Positions 33,587-41,413 of a DNA stretch of 64,000 bases are shown here, one piece after another. The stretch is taken from NCBI GenBank assembly GCA_035911095.1, contig JAMHWF010000123.1, positions 1 through 64,000 of the forward strand, read 5' to 3'. The notes beneath the pieces are model-generated. The model was not told the origin of the DNA. It saw only the letters and a list, made by a program, of their open reading frames with translations, and searched no databases. This stretch comes from JAMHWF01 sp035911095. GTDB taxonomy: Bacteria; Pseudomonadota; Gammaproteobacteria; Burkholderiales; Burkholderiaceae_C. Made by a program: the position numbers and the translations under genes. Every line of letters starts with the position of its first letter. Position 1 is the stretch's first letter.

Positions 33587-35407
33587 TCAGAGCGCGAAGA
33601 CCATCATCCCGCCGCCCATCTTGGTGTACTGCTGCAGCTCCTTGAACGCACCCACCGCGCCGAGGCCGGCGGTCGGGTCGGTCAGGTCGAACACCAGCCC
33701 CACGCCGGGCCAGCCGCCCACGCCGTAGTAGATGGCGACGTACTGCTTGCCCTTGTGCTCGTAGGTGACCGGGTGGCCGATCGCGCCCGAGGGCAGCTTG
33801 AACTCCCACAGCAGCTCGCCGTTGTCGGCGTCGCGGGCCTTGATGAAGCCGTCCAGCGTGCCGTAGAAGACCAGGTCGCCGGCGGTGCTCGTCGTGCCGC
33901 CCCAGACCGAGAACTTCTCGTCCTTCGTCCACTTGAACTTCGACGTCTTCACGTCGTAGGCCTTCACCTGGCCCATGTTGCCGTTGTTGCCCGGCGTGGC
34001 GTACATGTTCAGTGTCGCGCCGACGAAGAACTGGCCCGCCCGGTACGGCAGCATGAAGGGCTCCCAATCCATGCAGATCATGTTGGTGCCCAGCATGACC
34101 AGCTCGCGCTTCTTGTCGATCGAGTCGTGGCCCTGGTTGTGGTACCCCATCGCCGAGGGGCAGATGCCCTTGGCCAGGTGGTCCATGCGCGTGCTGTATT
34201 CAGGGTCGCGGATCGGCACGCCCTGCTTCATGTCGTAGCCCTTGAAGACGTTGACCGTCGGGTCCATCTTGTCGGCCCGCAGCAGGTTGCCGTTCTCGCG
34301 GTTGAGCGTGTAGATGATCCCGTTGCGGTCGGGGTGGGTCAGGATCTTCTGCTTCCTGCCGTCGATCACCTGCTCCGACAGGCCGATCCAGTTGACGCCC
34401 GCGTAGTCCCACTCGTCGTGCGGCGTCTTCTGGAAGGCGAACTTGGCCTTGCCCGTCGCCGCGTCGCGGCTCCAGATCGCCATCGTCCACTTGTTGTCGC
34501 CGGGGCGCATGGTCTCGTTCCACGGCGCCGGGTTGCCCGAGCCGTAGTAGATCTGCTTGAGCGCCGGGTCGTAGGCGTACCAGCCCCAGTTGGTGCCGCC
34601 GCCGATCTTCCAGGCGTCGCCTTCCCAGGTGCTGGTGCCCAGGCCCTTCTGGCCGTAGTGCGGGTTCGGTGCGTTGAAGTCGTCGGCCAGCAGCAGGTCG
34701 CTGTCGGGCCCGGTCGCGTAGGCGCGCCAGACCTGCTCGCCGTTGGACATGCGGTAGGCGGTGACGTAGCCGCGCACGCCGAGCTCCGCGCCGGAGGAGC
34801 CGACGATCACCAGGTCCTCGACGACCAGCGGCGCCTGGGTCAGCGTCGAGCCGACGGCCGGGTCGCTGTTCTCCATCTGCCAGATCACCTTGCCCGTCTT
34901 CGCGTCGAGCGCGACCACGTTGCCGTCGAGCTGGGTCTTGAAGATCTTGCCGTCGCCGTAGGCGAGGCCGCGGTTGACCACGTCGCAGCAGGCGACCGCG
35001 CGCACCGAGGCGTCCTGCTTCGGCTTGTGTTCCCACAGGATCTTGTTCGGGTTGTCGAGGTCGATCGCGAAGGTGGTGTTCGGGAACGGCGCGTGGACGT
35101 ACATGATCCCGTTGACCACCAGCGGGCCGCCTTCGTGCCCGTGCAGCACGCCGGTCGAGAAGGTCCAGGCGGCCTTCAGGTTCTTGACGTTGCTGCGGTT
35201 GATCTGCGTGAGGCCGCTGTAGTGGGTGTGGTCGTAGTCCTTGCCCTGCATGACCCACTGCTTGTGGTCCTGGCTGAGGCGGACGAGTTCGGCGTTTGCA
35301 TGCGCCGCGGGCACGCTCACGGCGAGGACCAGCACGCCCAGGGCCGCGCGGATCGACGTCGCGAGCAAGCCGCGCCGCGGCCCAAGTTCGAAGGCGATTG
35401 GATTCAA
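33587..35407 (-). CDS. mxaF: MxaF, PQQ- and calcium-dependent methanol dehydrogenase large subunit
   Basis: MxaF oxidises methanol to formaldehyde in the periplasm. The 606-residue precursor has a signal peptide ending about AAHANA and an eight-bladed propeller. Vicinal cysteines Cys140-Cys141 (AVACCDVVNRG), Glu208 in GSSGAELG, Asn291 in GNPAPWNE and catalytic Asp334 in PHDEWDYAGVNW are visible. Position +2 after the catalytic Asp is Ala336, not Asp, which marks the calcium MxaF type rather than lanthanide XoxF. I chose TTG at 35407, preceded by AAAGGAGACC. It heads the mxaFJGIRSACKLD operon; PQQ comes from the pqq genes at the window's left end. Confidence 0.97.
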   Translation of the reverse strand: MNPIAFELGPRRGLLATSIRAALGVLVLAVSVPAAHANAELVRLSQDHKQWVMQGKDYDHTHYSGLTQINRSNVKNLKAAWTFSTGVLHGHEGGPLVVNGIMYVHAPFPNTTFAIDLDNPNKILWEHKPKQDASVRAVACCDVVNRGLAYGDGKIFKTQLDGNVVALDAKTGKVIWQMENSDPAVGSTLTQAPLVVEDLVIVGSSGAELGVRGYVTAYRMSNGEQVWRAYATGPDSDLLLADDFNAPNPHYGQKGLGTSTWEGDAWKIGGGTNWGWYAYDPALKQIYYGSGNPAPWNETMRPGDNKWTMAIWSRDAATGKAKFAFQKTPHDEWDYAGVNWIGLSEQVIDGRKQKILTHPDRNGIIYTLNRENGNLLRADKMDPTVNVFKGYDMKQGVPIRDPEYSTRMDHLAKGICPSAMGYHNQGHDSIDKKRELVMLGTNMICMDWEPFMLPYRAGQFFVGATLNMYATPGNNGNMGQVKAYDVKTSKFKWTKDEKFSVWGGTTSTAGDLVFYGTLDGFIKARDADNGELLWEFKLPSGAIGHPVTYEHKGKQYVAIYYGVGGWPGVGLVFDLTDPTAGLGAVGAFKELQQYTKMGGGMMVFAL

Positions 35408-35830
35408 TTCCGGTCTCCTTTATGAATAATCAGCCGTTTCTTGCCGGATATTGATTCGCGTGGTGACGAAAATATCCTTCGATTCAAACGGTCGGACGGA
35501 TTCTAGGGTCCGTGTTTCTGTGGGAGACGGGGAACAAAGCCCTGCGAAGCGGGGAATCCATCACCTTCCATGACGGGAAATAGTCCCTGCTTTGATGCGC
35601 GTCTACCCGTATTCGGAGCCGCTGCGCAAAGGGTTTTTCCGGGCTGGTCGGAAGGTGTTACGTCAGCGCGGCACAGGCTTTGTCAGATTGGGACAATCGT
35701 GGCGCCGATACCCTTGCGGCAGCGTCGGGATTAGCTGGCGGGCGGGGGGCTCTGAAGCACGCGGAAAGCGGAGCGGAACGCGGCGGGAAAGCGGCGCGGC
35801 GTGCGGCCCGACCGGGCTGCTCCCGGCGTC
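35408..35830. promoter_or_regulatory. mxaF upstream region (423 bases without a gene)
   Basis: This gap between mxaF and mxaB is richer in A+T than the surrounding DNA near the mxaF start and shows no convincing gene. On the minus strand TAGAAT (35505-35500) is a candidate -10 box about 95 bases before mxaF. TTCCCCG occurs twice upstream of it (in 35529-35558), and the palindrome GGGAAATAGTCCC lies at 35575-35587. The rightward open frame starting at 35592 has no recognisable protein. Confidence 0.5.
35575..35587. promoter_or_regulatory. GGGAA-type palindrome upstream of mxaF
   Basis: GGGAAATAGTCCC closely resembles GGGAAATGTTCCC upstream of mxaB and GGGAATTGTTCCC upstream of the second MoxY-type kinase. 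All three have 13 bases, the same GGGA...TCCC arms and an A/T-rich centre. It lies about 170 bases before the mxaF start, a suitable place for an activator site. A shared regulator is inference. Confidence 0.5.
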
Positions 35831-36502
35831 TCAGCTGGCGGCGCCGCCGGCGGCGCCTAGCGCCCAGGGCACGACCCCGGCCGAGGCGGCGAGTTTGACG
35901 AGCTGGATGTCGGTGGCCACGCCGAGTTTCTGGCGGATCATGCTGGCCCGGTTCGCCACCGTCTTGCCGCTGAGCGAGAGCGTGTTGGAGATCTGCTCCA
36001 CCGTGGCGCCCGACATCATCAGCTGCAGAATCTCGAATTCGCGCGCCGAGAGGGTATCGAATATCCGCTGACCTTCGTCGTACCTGGAGAAAACCAGCGA
36101 CTGGGCCATCTTTCCATCCAGATACTTGTCGCCGCGGGCCACCGTGGCCACCGCCTCGCACAGGGTGTCGGGGTCGCATTCCTTGCCGACGATGCCGAGC
36201 GCGCCGACGTCCAGCGCCTGCTGGATGAAAACCGGGCTCGAATACATCGAGAAGACCAGGATCCGCGCCTGCGGGTGCGTGGCGAGGATGCGCCGGCTGG
36301 CGTCGATGCCGCTGGCGCCCGGCATCATGATGTCCATGATCACCACGTCGGGCAGGTGGCGCTTGTATTGAAGGTAGGCGTCGTCGGCCGATTCGGCCTC
36401 GGCGACGACCTCGAAGCCCGACATCTGCTGCAGGTAGGTGCGGTAGCCGGAACGCACCACGGCGTGGTCGTCGACGATCAGGGTGCGGATGGTGGCGCTC
36501 AT
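35831..36502 (-). CDS. mxaB: MxaB-like NarL/LuxR response regulator
   Basis: A 223-residue response regulator encoded just upstream of mxaF on the same strand, the position of mxaB regulators of methanol oxidation. The receiver has TLIVDDHAVVRSGY, phospho-acceptor Asp57 in VVIMDIMMPG and a lysine in GIVGKECD; the LuxR helix-turn-helix includes LSAREFEILQLMMSG and LSGKTVANRASMI. No kinase gene is adjacent. The closest candidate partner is the MoxY-type kinase at 41.4-42.8 kb, whose upstream region shares a 70-base element with this gene. Confidence 0.85.
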   Translation of the reverse strand: MSATIRTLIVDDHAVVRSGYRTYLQQMSGFEVVAEAESADDAYLQYKRHLPDVVIMDIMMPGASGIDASRRILATHPQARILVFSMYSSPVFIQQALDVGALGIVGKECDPDTLCEAVATVARGDKYLDGKMAQSLVFSRYDEGQRIFDTLSAREFEILQLMMSGATVEQISNTLSLSGKTVANRASMIRQKLGVATDIQLVKLAASAGVVPWALGAAGGAAS

Positions 36503-36580
36503 GTCACGGGTGGGGGCTGTGGAGGTGCGGGCCTCGGGGCGGGCCGGGGTCGGGCCGCCGGGCGTGCAGGCCGAGCGCAG

Positions 36581-36650
36581 GAGCCTATGCGTCCGCGGGT
36601 GGGAAATGTTCCCCGCTGTGCCCGGGTGCGGTGTCTCGCGAGGGAGCAGG
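36581..36650 (-). promoter_or_regulatory. 70-bp conserved upstream element, copy A (mxaB)
   Basis: This segment, ending 79 bases upstream of the mxaB start, matches 42829-42898 without gaps at about 80% of positions. It contains GAGCCTATGCGTC at one end, the palindrome GGGAAATGTTCCCC at 36601-36614 and AGGGAGCAGG at the other end. A second palindrome GGGGA-CT-TCCCC follows at 36649-36660. The conservation upstream of two regulator genes with the same orientation suggests a shared promoter or operator. Confidence 0.75.
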
Positions 36651-36684
36651 GGACTTCCCCCACTGTGCGCTCCAGCTCAGCGCG

Positions 36685-36987
36685 ATGGCCGACATCGTTG
36701 ACAGCGCCGGCAAGGTCGACAGCGGCGCACGCCATGTCGGCGAGTCGGGCAGCACGATGGGCGAGATCGTGCAGCGCGTCTCGCGCGTTACCCAGCTCAT
36801 CGGGGCGATCGGCAGCGCGACGGCGGAGCGGTCGAGCGGCGTGGGCCAGGTGAGCTTGGCCGTCGTGCAGCTCGATCAGCTCACGCAGCAGAACGCGGTG
36901 CTCGTCGAGCAGTCCGCCGCGGCGACGGCGACAACGAAAAGCCAGGCCGGCCGGCTGGCGGAGGCGATCGAGGTCTTCTCGGCTTGA
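36685..36987 (+). pseudogene. C-terminal fragment of a methyl-accepting chemotaxis protein
   Basis: About 100 codons encode KVDSGARHVGESGSTMGEIV, RVTQLIGAIGSA, QLDQLTQQNAVLVEQSAAA and AGRLAEAIEVF, the C-terminal arm of an MCP signalling hairpin with its methylation helix. The conserved hairpin tip and all N-terminal parts are missing. It probably marks the residue of a deleted receptor gene. It lies between the mxaB upstream element and the DgoD-like dehydratase gene. Confidence 0.75.
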
Positions 36988-37012
36988 TCCTTCGCGGGCC
37001 GCCGCGGGCCCG

Positions 37013-38176
37013 TCACTGGTCGACGACGAAGCCGTCGAGGTGCGGCCGCATCGTGATCGGCTTGACCAGCGGCGGGCGGACCTTCTGGGCATCCGGCAGC
37101 AGGTTCATGCCCAGGCCCGGGCCCGTCGGGATGTCGACGAAGCCGTTCAGCGGCAGCGGCACCGTGTCGACGATGTCGCTGCCCAGGTGCACCGGCCGCG
37201 ACTCGAAGATGCCGGCCTCGAAGCCGGTCGCGTACTCCTGGATCGCGAAGTTCGGGATCGCCGCATCCAGCTGCAGGCAGGCGGCCAGGCCGATCGGCGA
37301 CAGCGGGTTGTGCGGCACCACCTGCACTTGGTGCGCCTCGGCGATTGCCGCCACCTTCTTCGCGCCGGTGATCCCGCCGCACAGGCACAGGTCGACCCGC
37401 GCGTACTCCACGCCGCCGCGCGCCAGCAGCGCCTGGAACTCGTAGAGGTTGGCGAAGCGCTCGCCGGTCGCGATCGGCACGTGGATCTTCTCGGCGACTC
37501 GCGCCATCGCGTCCGGTCCCTCGGGCCGGATCGGGTCCTCGATGAACATTGGGTGCGTGTGCTCGATGCCGCGTCCGAAGACGATGGCCTCGGCCGGCGT
37601 CAGGCGGCGGTGGATCTCAATCAGCAGGTCGACCCGGTCGCCCACCACCTCGCGCATGCGCTCGGTGTTCTCGATCGCGTCGCGCATCTTCCTGATGTGG
37701 GTCTTGAAGTAGACCTGGTCGTGCCCCTCGTCGAGGAAGGGGTTGAGGTGGCCGAAGGCGTTGAAGCCGGCCTCCATCTTGGCCTGGCACTCGACCAGCA
37801 TCTTGTCGATGCTGTGCTCGTAGATGTGGCCGTAGATCCGCGCCTTGGTGCGCGCGGCGCCGCCGAGCAGCTCGTAGACGGGCACGCCGAGCGCCTTGCC
37901 CTTGATGTCCCACAGGGCGATGTCGATGGCCGAGATCGCCGCGTTCTCCGCCAGCCCGGTGAAGTAGCTGAAGCGGTGCATCACGTTCCAGTGGTGCTCG
38001 ATCGCGAACGCGTCCCGGCCTTCCAGGTATTCGGCGAAGCGGCGGATGCAGGTGCCGGCGGCCTCGATGTGGCCCCAGGTGCCGGCTTCGCCGACGCCGA
38101 CGATGCCTTCGTCGGTGGTGACGCGGGCGAACATGAACTGGCCGACGTGCAGCGGCTCGATGCGGGTGATCTTCAT
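37013..38176 (-). CDS. Enolase-superfamily sugar acid dehydratase (galactonate dehydratase-like)
   Basis: A 387-residue mandelate racemase/muconate lactonising enzyme family member, closest in pattern to galactonate/mannonate dehydratases. Features are ISAIDIALWDIKGKALGVPVYELLGG around residue 80-110, metal ligands in DLLIEIHRRLTP, MFIEDPIRPE and PIATGERFANL, and HNPLSPIGLAACLQLD near 290. The substrate is a sugar acid, not assignable further. It lies downstream of a Bug binding protein on the same strand, which suggests uptake and dehydration of the same compound. Confidence 0.85.
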   Translation of the reverse strand: MKITRIEPLHVGQFMFARVTTDEGIVGVGEAGTWGHIEAAGTCIRRFAEYLEGRDAFAIEHHWNVMHRFSYFTGLAENAAISAIDIALWDIKGKALGVPVYELLGGAARTKARIYGHIYEHSIDKMLVECQAKMEAGFNAFGHLNPFLDEGHDQVYFKTHIRKMRDAIENTERMREVVGDRVDLLIEIHRRLTPAEAIVFGRGIEHTHPMFIEDPIRPEGPDAMARVAEKIHVPIATGERFANLYEFQALLARGGVEYARVDLCLCGGITGAKKVAAIAEAHQVQVVPHNPLSPIGLAACLQLDAAIPNFAIQEYATGFEAGIFESRPVHLGSDIVDTVPLPLNGFVDIPTGPGLGMNLLPDAQKVRPPLVKPITMRPHLDGFVVDQ

Positions 38177-38235
38177 GGCAGACGAGGTTCGGGGTGGTGC
38201 GACGGGCTACGGGAGGAGGGCGCGGGGCAGGGGCA

Positions 38236-39222
38236 TCAGTTGTCGTTCTTGATGCCGGCTTCCTTGATCAGGGCCGACCAGCGACGCGTCTCGGCGTCGA
38301 CCTTGCCGCGGAACTCGGCCGGCGGCATGTAGAGCGGCTCCGCGCCGGAGGTCCTGAACTTCTCGTGCGCTTCCGGGTTGGCCAGCACCGCGCGCACTGC
38401 GTCGTCGACGGCGCGCACCACCGCGTCGGGGGTGCCGCGTGGCGCGGAGAGGCCGAACCAGTTGCTGACGACGAACTCCGGCAGGCCGGCCTCGCGCGCC
38501 GAGGGCACGTCGGGCAGGCGCGCGATGCGCTCGGGCTTGGCCACCGCCAGCGCCCGCACCTTGCCCGCCATCGAGGCCACCGTGGGCGCCGCGGTGATCA
38601 GCATCTGGATCTGCCCGGCCATCAGGTCCTGCAGCGCCGGGCCCGAACCCTTGTAGGGCACGTGGCGGATGTCGGTCTTCGTCAGCGACTTGAACAGCTC
38701 GCCGGCGATGTGCGGCCCGCTGCCCACGCCGCCCGAGCCGTAGTTGAGCTCGCCCGGCCGCGCCTTGGCATGGGCGATGAACTCGGCCAGCGTCTTCACC
38801 GGCACGTCGTTGTTGACGACGAGCACGTAGGGCGTCTCGGCCATCATCGAGATCGGGGTGAAGGCGGTGTCCGGGTCGAAGGGCAGCTTGGGCACCAGCG
38901 CGCCGACGATGGTCGAGGTCATCTCGGCCATGTAGAGCGTGTAGCCGTCTGGTGCGGCGCGGGCCACCAGGCCCATCGCGATGGTGCCGCTGGCGCCGGG
39001 CCGGTTGTCGACGATGAAGGTCGAGTGCAACTGCGGCCCCAGGTAGCTGGCGGCGACGCGGGCGACGATGTCGGTCGAGCCGCCGGGCGAGTAGGGCAGC
39101 ACGATGGTGACGGGCTTGCCCGGGTAGCCGTCCGCGGCGAGGGCGGGCCAGGTCAGCCCGAGCAGCGGGGCACCGGCCAGGCCCTGCAGCAGGCGGCGTC
39201 GCGAAGGATGGTCGAGGGGCAT
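38236..39222 (-). CDS. Bug-family tripartite tricarboxylate transporter substrate-binding protein
   Basis: A 328-residue periplasmic binding protein. A twin-arginine-like signal (SRRRLLQGLAGAPLLGLTWPALAAD) leads into YPGKPVTIVLPYSPGGSTDIVAR, the Bug family hallmark, then VDNRPGASGTIAMG and GSGGVGSGPHIAGELF. It is 59 bases upstream of the dehydratase gene and divergent from a LysR regulator, forming a compact three-gene sugar-acid module. It is a different paralogue from the Bug protein near 10 kb. Confidence 0.9.
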   Translation of the reverse strand: MPLDHPSRRRLLQGLAGAPLLGLTWPALAADGYPGKPVTIVLPYSPGGSTDIVARVAASYLGPQLHSTFIVDNRPGASGTIAMGLVARAAPDGYTLYMAEMTSTIVGALVPKLPFDPDTAFTPISMMAETPYVLVVNNDVPVKTLAEFIAHAKARPGELNYGSGGVGSGPHIAGELFKSLTKTDIRHVPYKGSGPALQDLMAGQIQMLITAAPTVASMAGKVRALAVAKPERIARLPDVPSAREAGLPEFVVSNWFGLSAPRGTPDAVVRAVDDAVRAVLANPEAHEKFRTSGAEPLYMPPAEFRGKVDAETRRWSALIKEAGIKNDN

Positions 39223-39358
39223 GGCTTGTCTCCTGTGGGACTGCCGGTCGTGTCGCCGGCGCGTGGGTGTCGGGTGCTCCGTTCAGGCCCACTGTAGGAC
39301 CCGCGGCCCGATTAGGATCAGGCGGTTCCTCACCTCGCTCTTCACCTGGAGCTCACCA

Positions 39359-40276
39359 ATGAGCCATCCCGGCGCCTCGGCCGAAATGGCCTTCTTCAGC
39401 GAGCTGATGCGCTGCGGCAGTCTCGCGGCGGCCGCGCGGGAGATGCGGGTGACGCCGCCAGCGGTGAGCAAGCGGCTGGCCCAGCTGGAGGCGCGTCTGG
39501 GCGTCTCGCTGCTGCATCGCACCACCCGGCGCATCAGCCTCACCGCCGAGGGCGAGGTCTACCTTTCCAGCGCGCGACGCATCCTGGCCGACATCGACGA
39601 CGTCGAGCGCCAGATCGGCAGCGCGGTGGCCGAGCCGCGCGGCCTGCTGCGGGTGAACGCGACCCTCGGCTTCGGCCGCAACCGCGTGGCGCCGGTGCTG
39701 TCGCGCTTCGCCAAGGCCTACCCCGGCGTGCAGGTGCAGTTGCAGCTCTCGGTCAACCCGCCGGCGCTCACCGACGACAGCTACGACGTCTGCATCCGCT
39801 TCGGCGAGCCGCCCGATGCGCGCATCGTCGCGCGCCTGCTGGCGCGCAACCGGCGCATCCTCTGTGCTTCAGCGGACTACCTGGAGCGTCGCGGCATTCC
39901 ACGCTCGCCGCGCGATCTCGCCGCCCACGATTGCGTGTTCATCCGCCACGGCGACGAGGCCTACGGCGTGTGGCGGCTGAAGGCCGGTCGCCGCGAGACC
40001 GCGGTGAAGCTGGGCGGCGGCCTCAGCACCAACGACGGCGACGTGGCCGTGCAATGGGCGCTCGACGGGCACGGCATCCTGATGCGTGCCGAGTGGGACG
40101 TTGCCAAGTACCTGCGCAGCGGTCGCCTGCGCCAGGTGCTGGGCGCCTACCAGACGCCACCGGCCGACATCTACGCCGTCTACCCGCAGCACCACCAGCT
40201 CTCCGGCCGTGTGCGGGCCTTCGTCGACTTCATCGCGCGGGCCTTCGCCGCCCAGGGCGGCGGCGCCGCCGGTTGA
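39359..40276 (+). CDS. LysR-family regulator of the DgoD-like/Bug operon
   Basis: A 305-residue LysR protein. The helix-turn-helix is in GSLAAAAREMRVTPPAVSKRLAQLE-type sequence at residues 20-45, followed by LLHRTTRRISLTAEGEVYL; the effector domain includes LRVNATLGFGRNRVAP. The chosen ATG at 39359 gives MSHPGASAEMAFF. It is transcribed away from the binding-protein and dehydratase genes across a 136-base gap, the usual arrangement for a local activator. Confidence 0.88.
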   Translation: MSHPGASAEMAFFSELMRCGSLAAAAREMRVTPPAVSKRLAQLEARLGVSLLHRTTRRISLTAEGEVYLSSARRILADIDDVERQIGSAVAEPRGLLRVNATLGFGRNRVAPVLSRFAKAYPGVQVQLQLSVNPPALTDDSYDVCIRFGEPPDARIVARLLARNRRILCASADYLERRGIPRSPRDLAAHDCVFIRHGDEAYGVWRLKAGRRETAVKLGGGLSTNDGDVAVQWALDGHGILMRAEWDVAKYLRSGRLRQVLGAYQTPPADIYAVYPQHHQLSGRVRAFVDFIARAFAAQGGGAAG

Positions 40277-40485
40277 AGGCGGCAGACCGCCACGGGAAGG
40301 CTCAAGCCAGCTTGAAGGCCGACACGGCCAGCATCACCTGTCGGTCCAGCCAGACCCAGGGCGTGTTCACCTCGCCAGCTCACGCAGCACCTGCCGGCGC
40401 TGCTTCATGCTCTTGCGAGCGGCCGCCATCTGCGATTCGAACTCGGGGCACCGGGGCCGGCCGACGTGTTGGTGCCATGCCGGAG

Positions 40486-40505
40486 TATCTATGCGGTATC
40501 TATGC
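40486..40505 (+). repeat. Short direct repeat TATCTATGC x2
   Basis: Two exact copies of TATCTATGC (40486-40494, 40497-40505) with a two-base spacer lie in the 278-base gap after the LysR gene. The gap has no convincing gene. Its role is unknown; it could be a protein-binding site or simply a local duplication. Confidence 0.4.
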
Positions 40506-40554
40506 ATGGAAGAGGCCGTTGCCGATCGCGAGCGCAGCCAGGACCTGATCGCAC

Positions 40555-41313
40555 CTACGGCTCCGACGCCTTCGCCACAGGCCCGCCGCCGCCGAACCCC
40601 ACGCGCCCCACCATCGGCAGCTTCAGGCCGTTGCGGCTGACGCCGAAGTTCAGGCCGAGCAGGTTCAGCTCCAGTCCGTCGACCCCGCTCACCGCCACGC
40701 CGAACACGCCCAGCAACGACAGCTGGACGCCGCTGCCGCTCGGCGCCGCGCCGACGATGGCGCTGCCCAGGTAGTCCTTGCCGATGGCGGTGGCCGGCAG
40801 GTCGAGTTCCAACTCGGGCACCGCCCGGGCGATCCAGGCCGTGAAGGTGTTGGAGTTGGGCCCCGGCCAGGCGCGGTACTCGCCGGCATAGGGATAGGAC
40901 TGCACCGCCTGCTCGACACGATCGATCAGCTCGTCGACGCCGGCGCCGCGCCGCTGCGCGTAGAGCTCCGGCGCGGCACCGAACCAGCGGCCGTCGGGCG
41001 CGCGCTGGTGCGCCACCACCACGTTGGACGACCAGCGCAGCCGCCAGCCCATCACCTCGTAGACCGTCCACTCTGGCGCGCCGGCCCGCTTGACGGCGAC
41101 CCAGGTGTGCACGCCGAACAGGCCCTTGGCCCCGACGGCGCGCGCACCGTAGACCTGGACCATCGCCTCCGGGACCTCGGCGGGGTCGGGCGCCAGGCCC
41201 ACCGGCTCGCGGCTGGCGGTGCGCCAATCGGCCCCGGTGCTCATGCACGAGGCCCCCGCCGTGACGGCGACGGCCACCACGGCGTAGACGAAAAAGCGAA
41301 GCGAACGGCGCAT
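40555..41313 (-). CDS. DUF3750-type exported protein
   Basis: A 252-residue protein with an N-terminal hydrophobic segment (RFFVYAVVAVAVTAGASC) that ends near a cysteine and could be a signal anchor or lipoprotein signal. The core VQVYGARAVGAKGLFGVHTWVAVK, YPYAGEYRAWPGPNSNTFTAWIAR and AIGKDYLG matches the DUF3750 pattern as I recall it. No biochemical function is known. The histidine and cysteine-free core and the PNSNTF segment suggest a transglutaminase- or NlpC-like pocket, but this is speculative. Confidence 0.65.
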   Translation of the reverse strand: MRRSLRFFVYAVVAVAVTAGASCMSTGADWRTASREPVGLAPDPAEVPEAMVQVYGARAVGAKGLFGVHTWVAVKRAGAPEWTVYEVMGWRLRWSSNVVVAHQRAPDGRWFGAAPELYAQRRGAGVDELIDRVEQAVQSYPYAGEYRAWPGPNSNTFTAWIARAVPELELDLPATAIGKDYLGSAIVGAAPSGSGVQLSLLGVFGVAVSGVDGLELNLLGLNFGVSRNGLKLPMVGRVGFGGGGPVAKASEP

Positions 41314-41413
41314 GGCGTCAGGACGTCAACGCCGGGGCGACGGCCCCGAACAGCGTGTGCCCGATGCTAGCGGCTCGGGCATCAGGTGCCCGCGCTGCGG
41401 GCCGTGTCCGCGC

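Noticed and set aside
33587..35407. The large quinoprotein could be a lanthanide-dependent XoxF
   Set aside because: The residue two after the catalytic Asp is Ala, not Asp, and the small subunit MxaI plus the full mxa maturation set are encoded in the same operon.
35592..36071. Rightward open frame opposite mxaB and its downstream region
   Set aside because: It overlaps the mxaB coding region antisense, has no recognisable domain, and its arginine/glycine-rich content is typical of a shadow frame.
40302..40370. Second chemotaxis receptor remnant (minus strand ending LAVSAFKLA)
   Set aside because: Only the last nine residues resemble an MCP end, too little to support a call.
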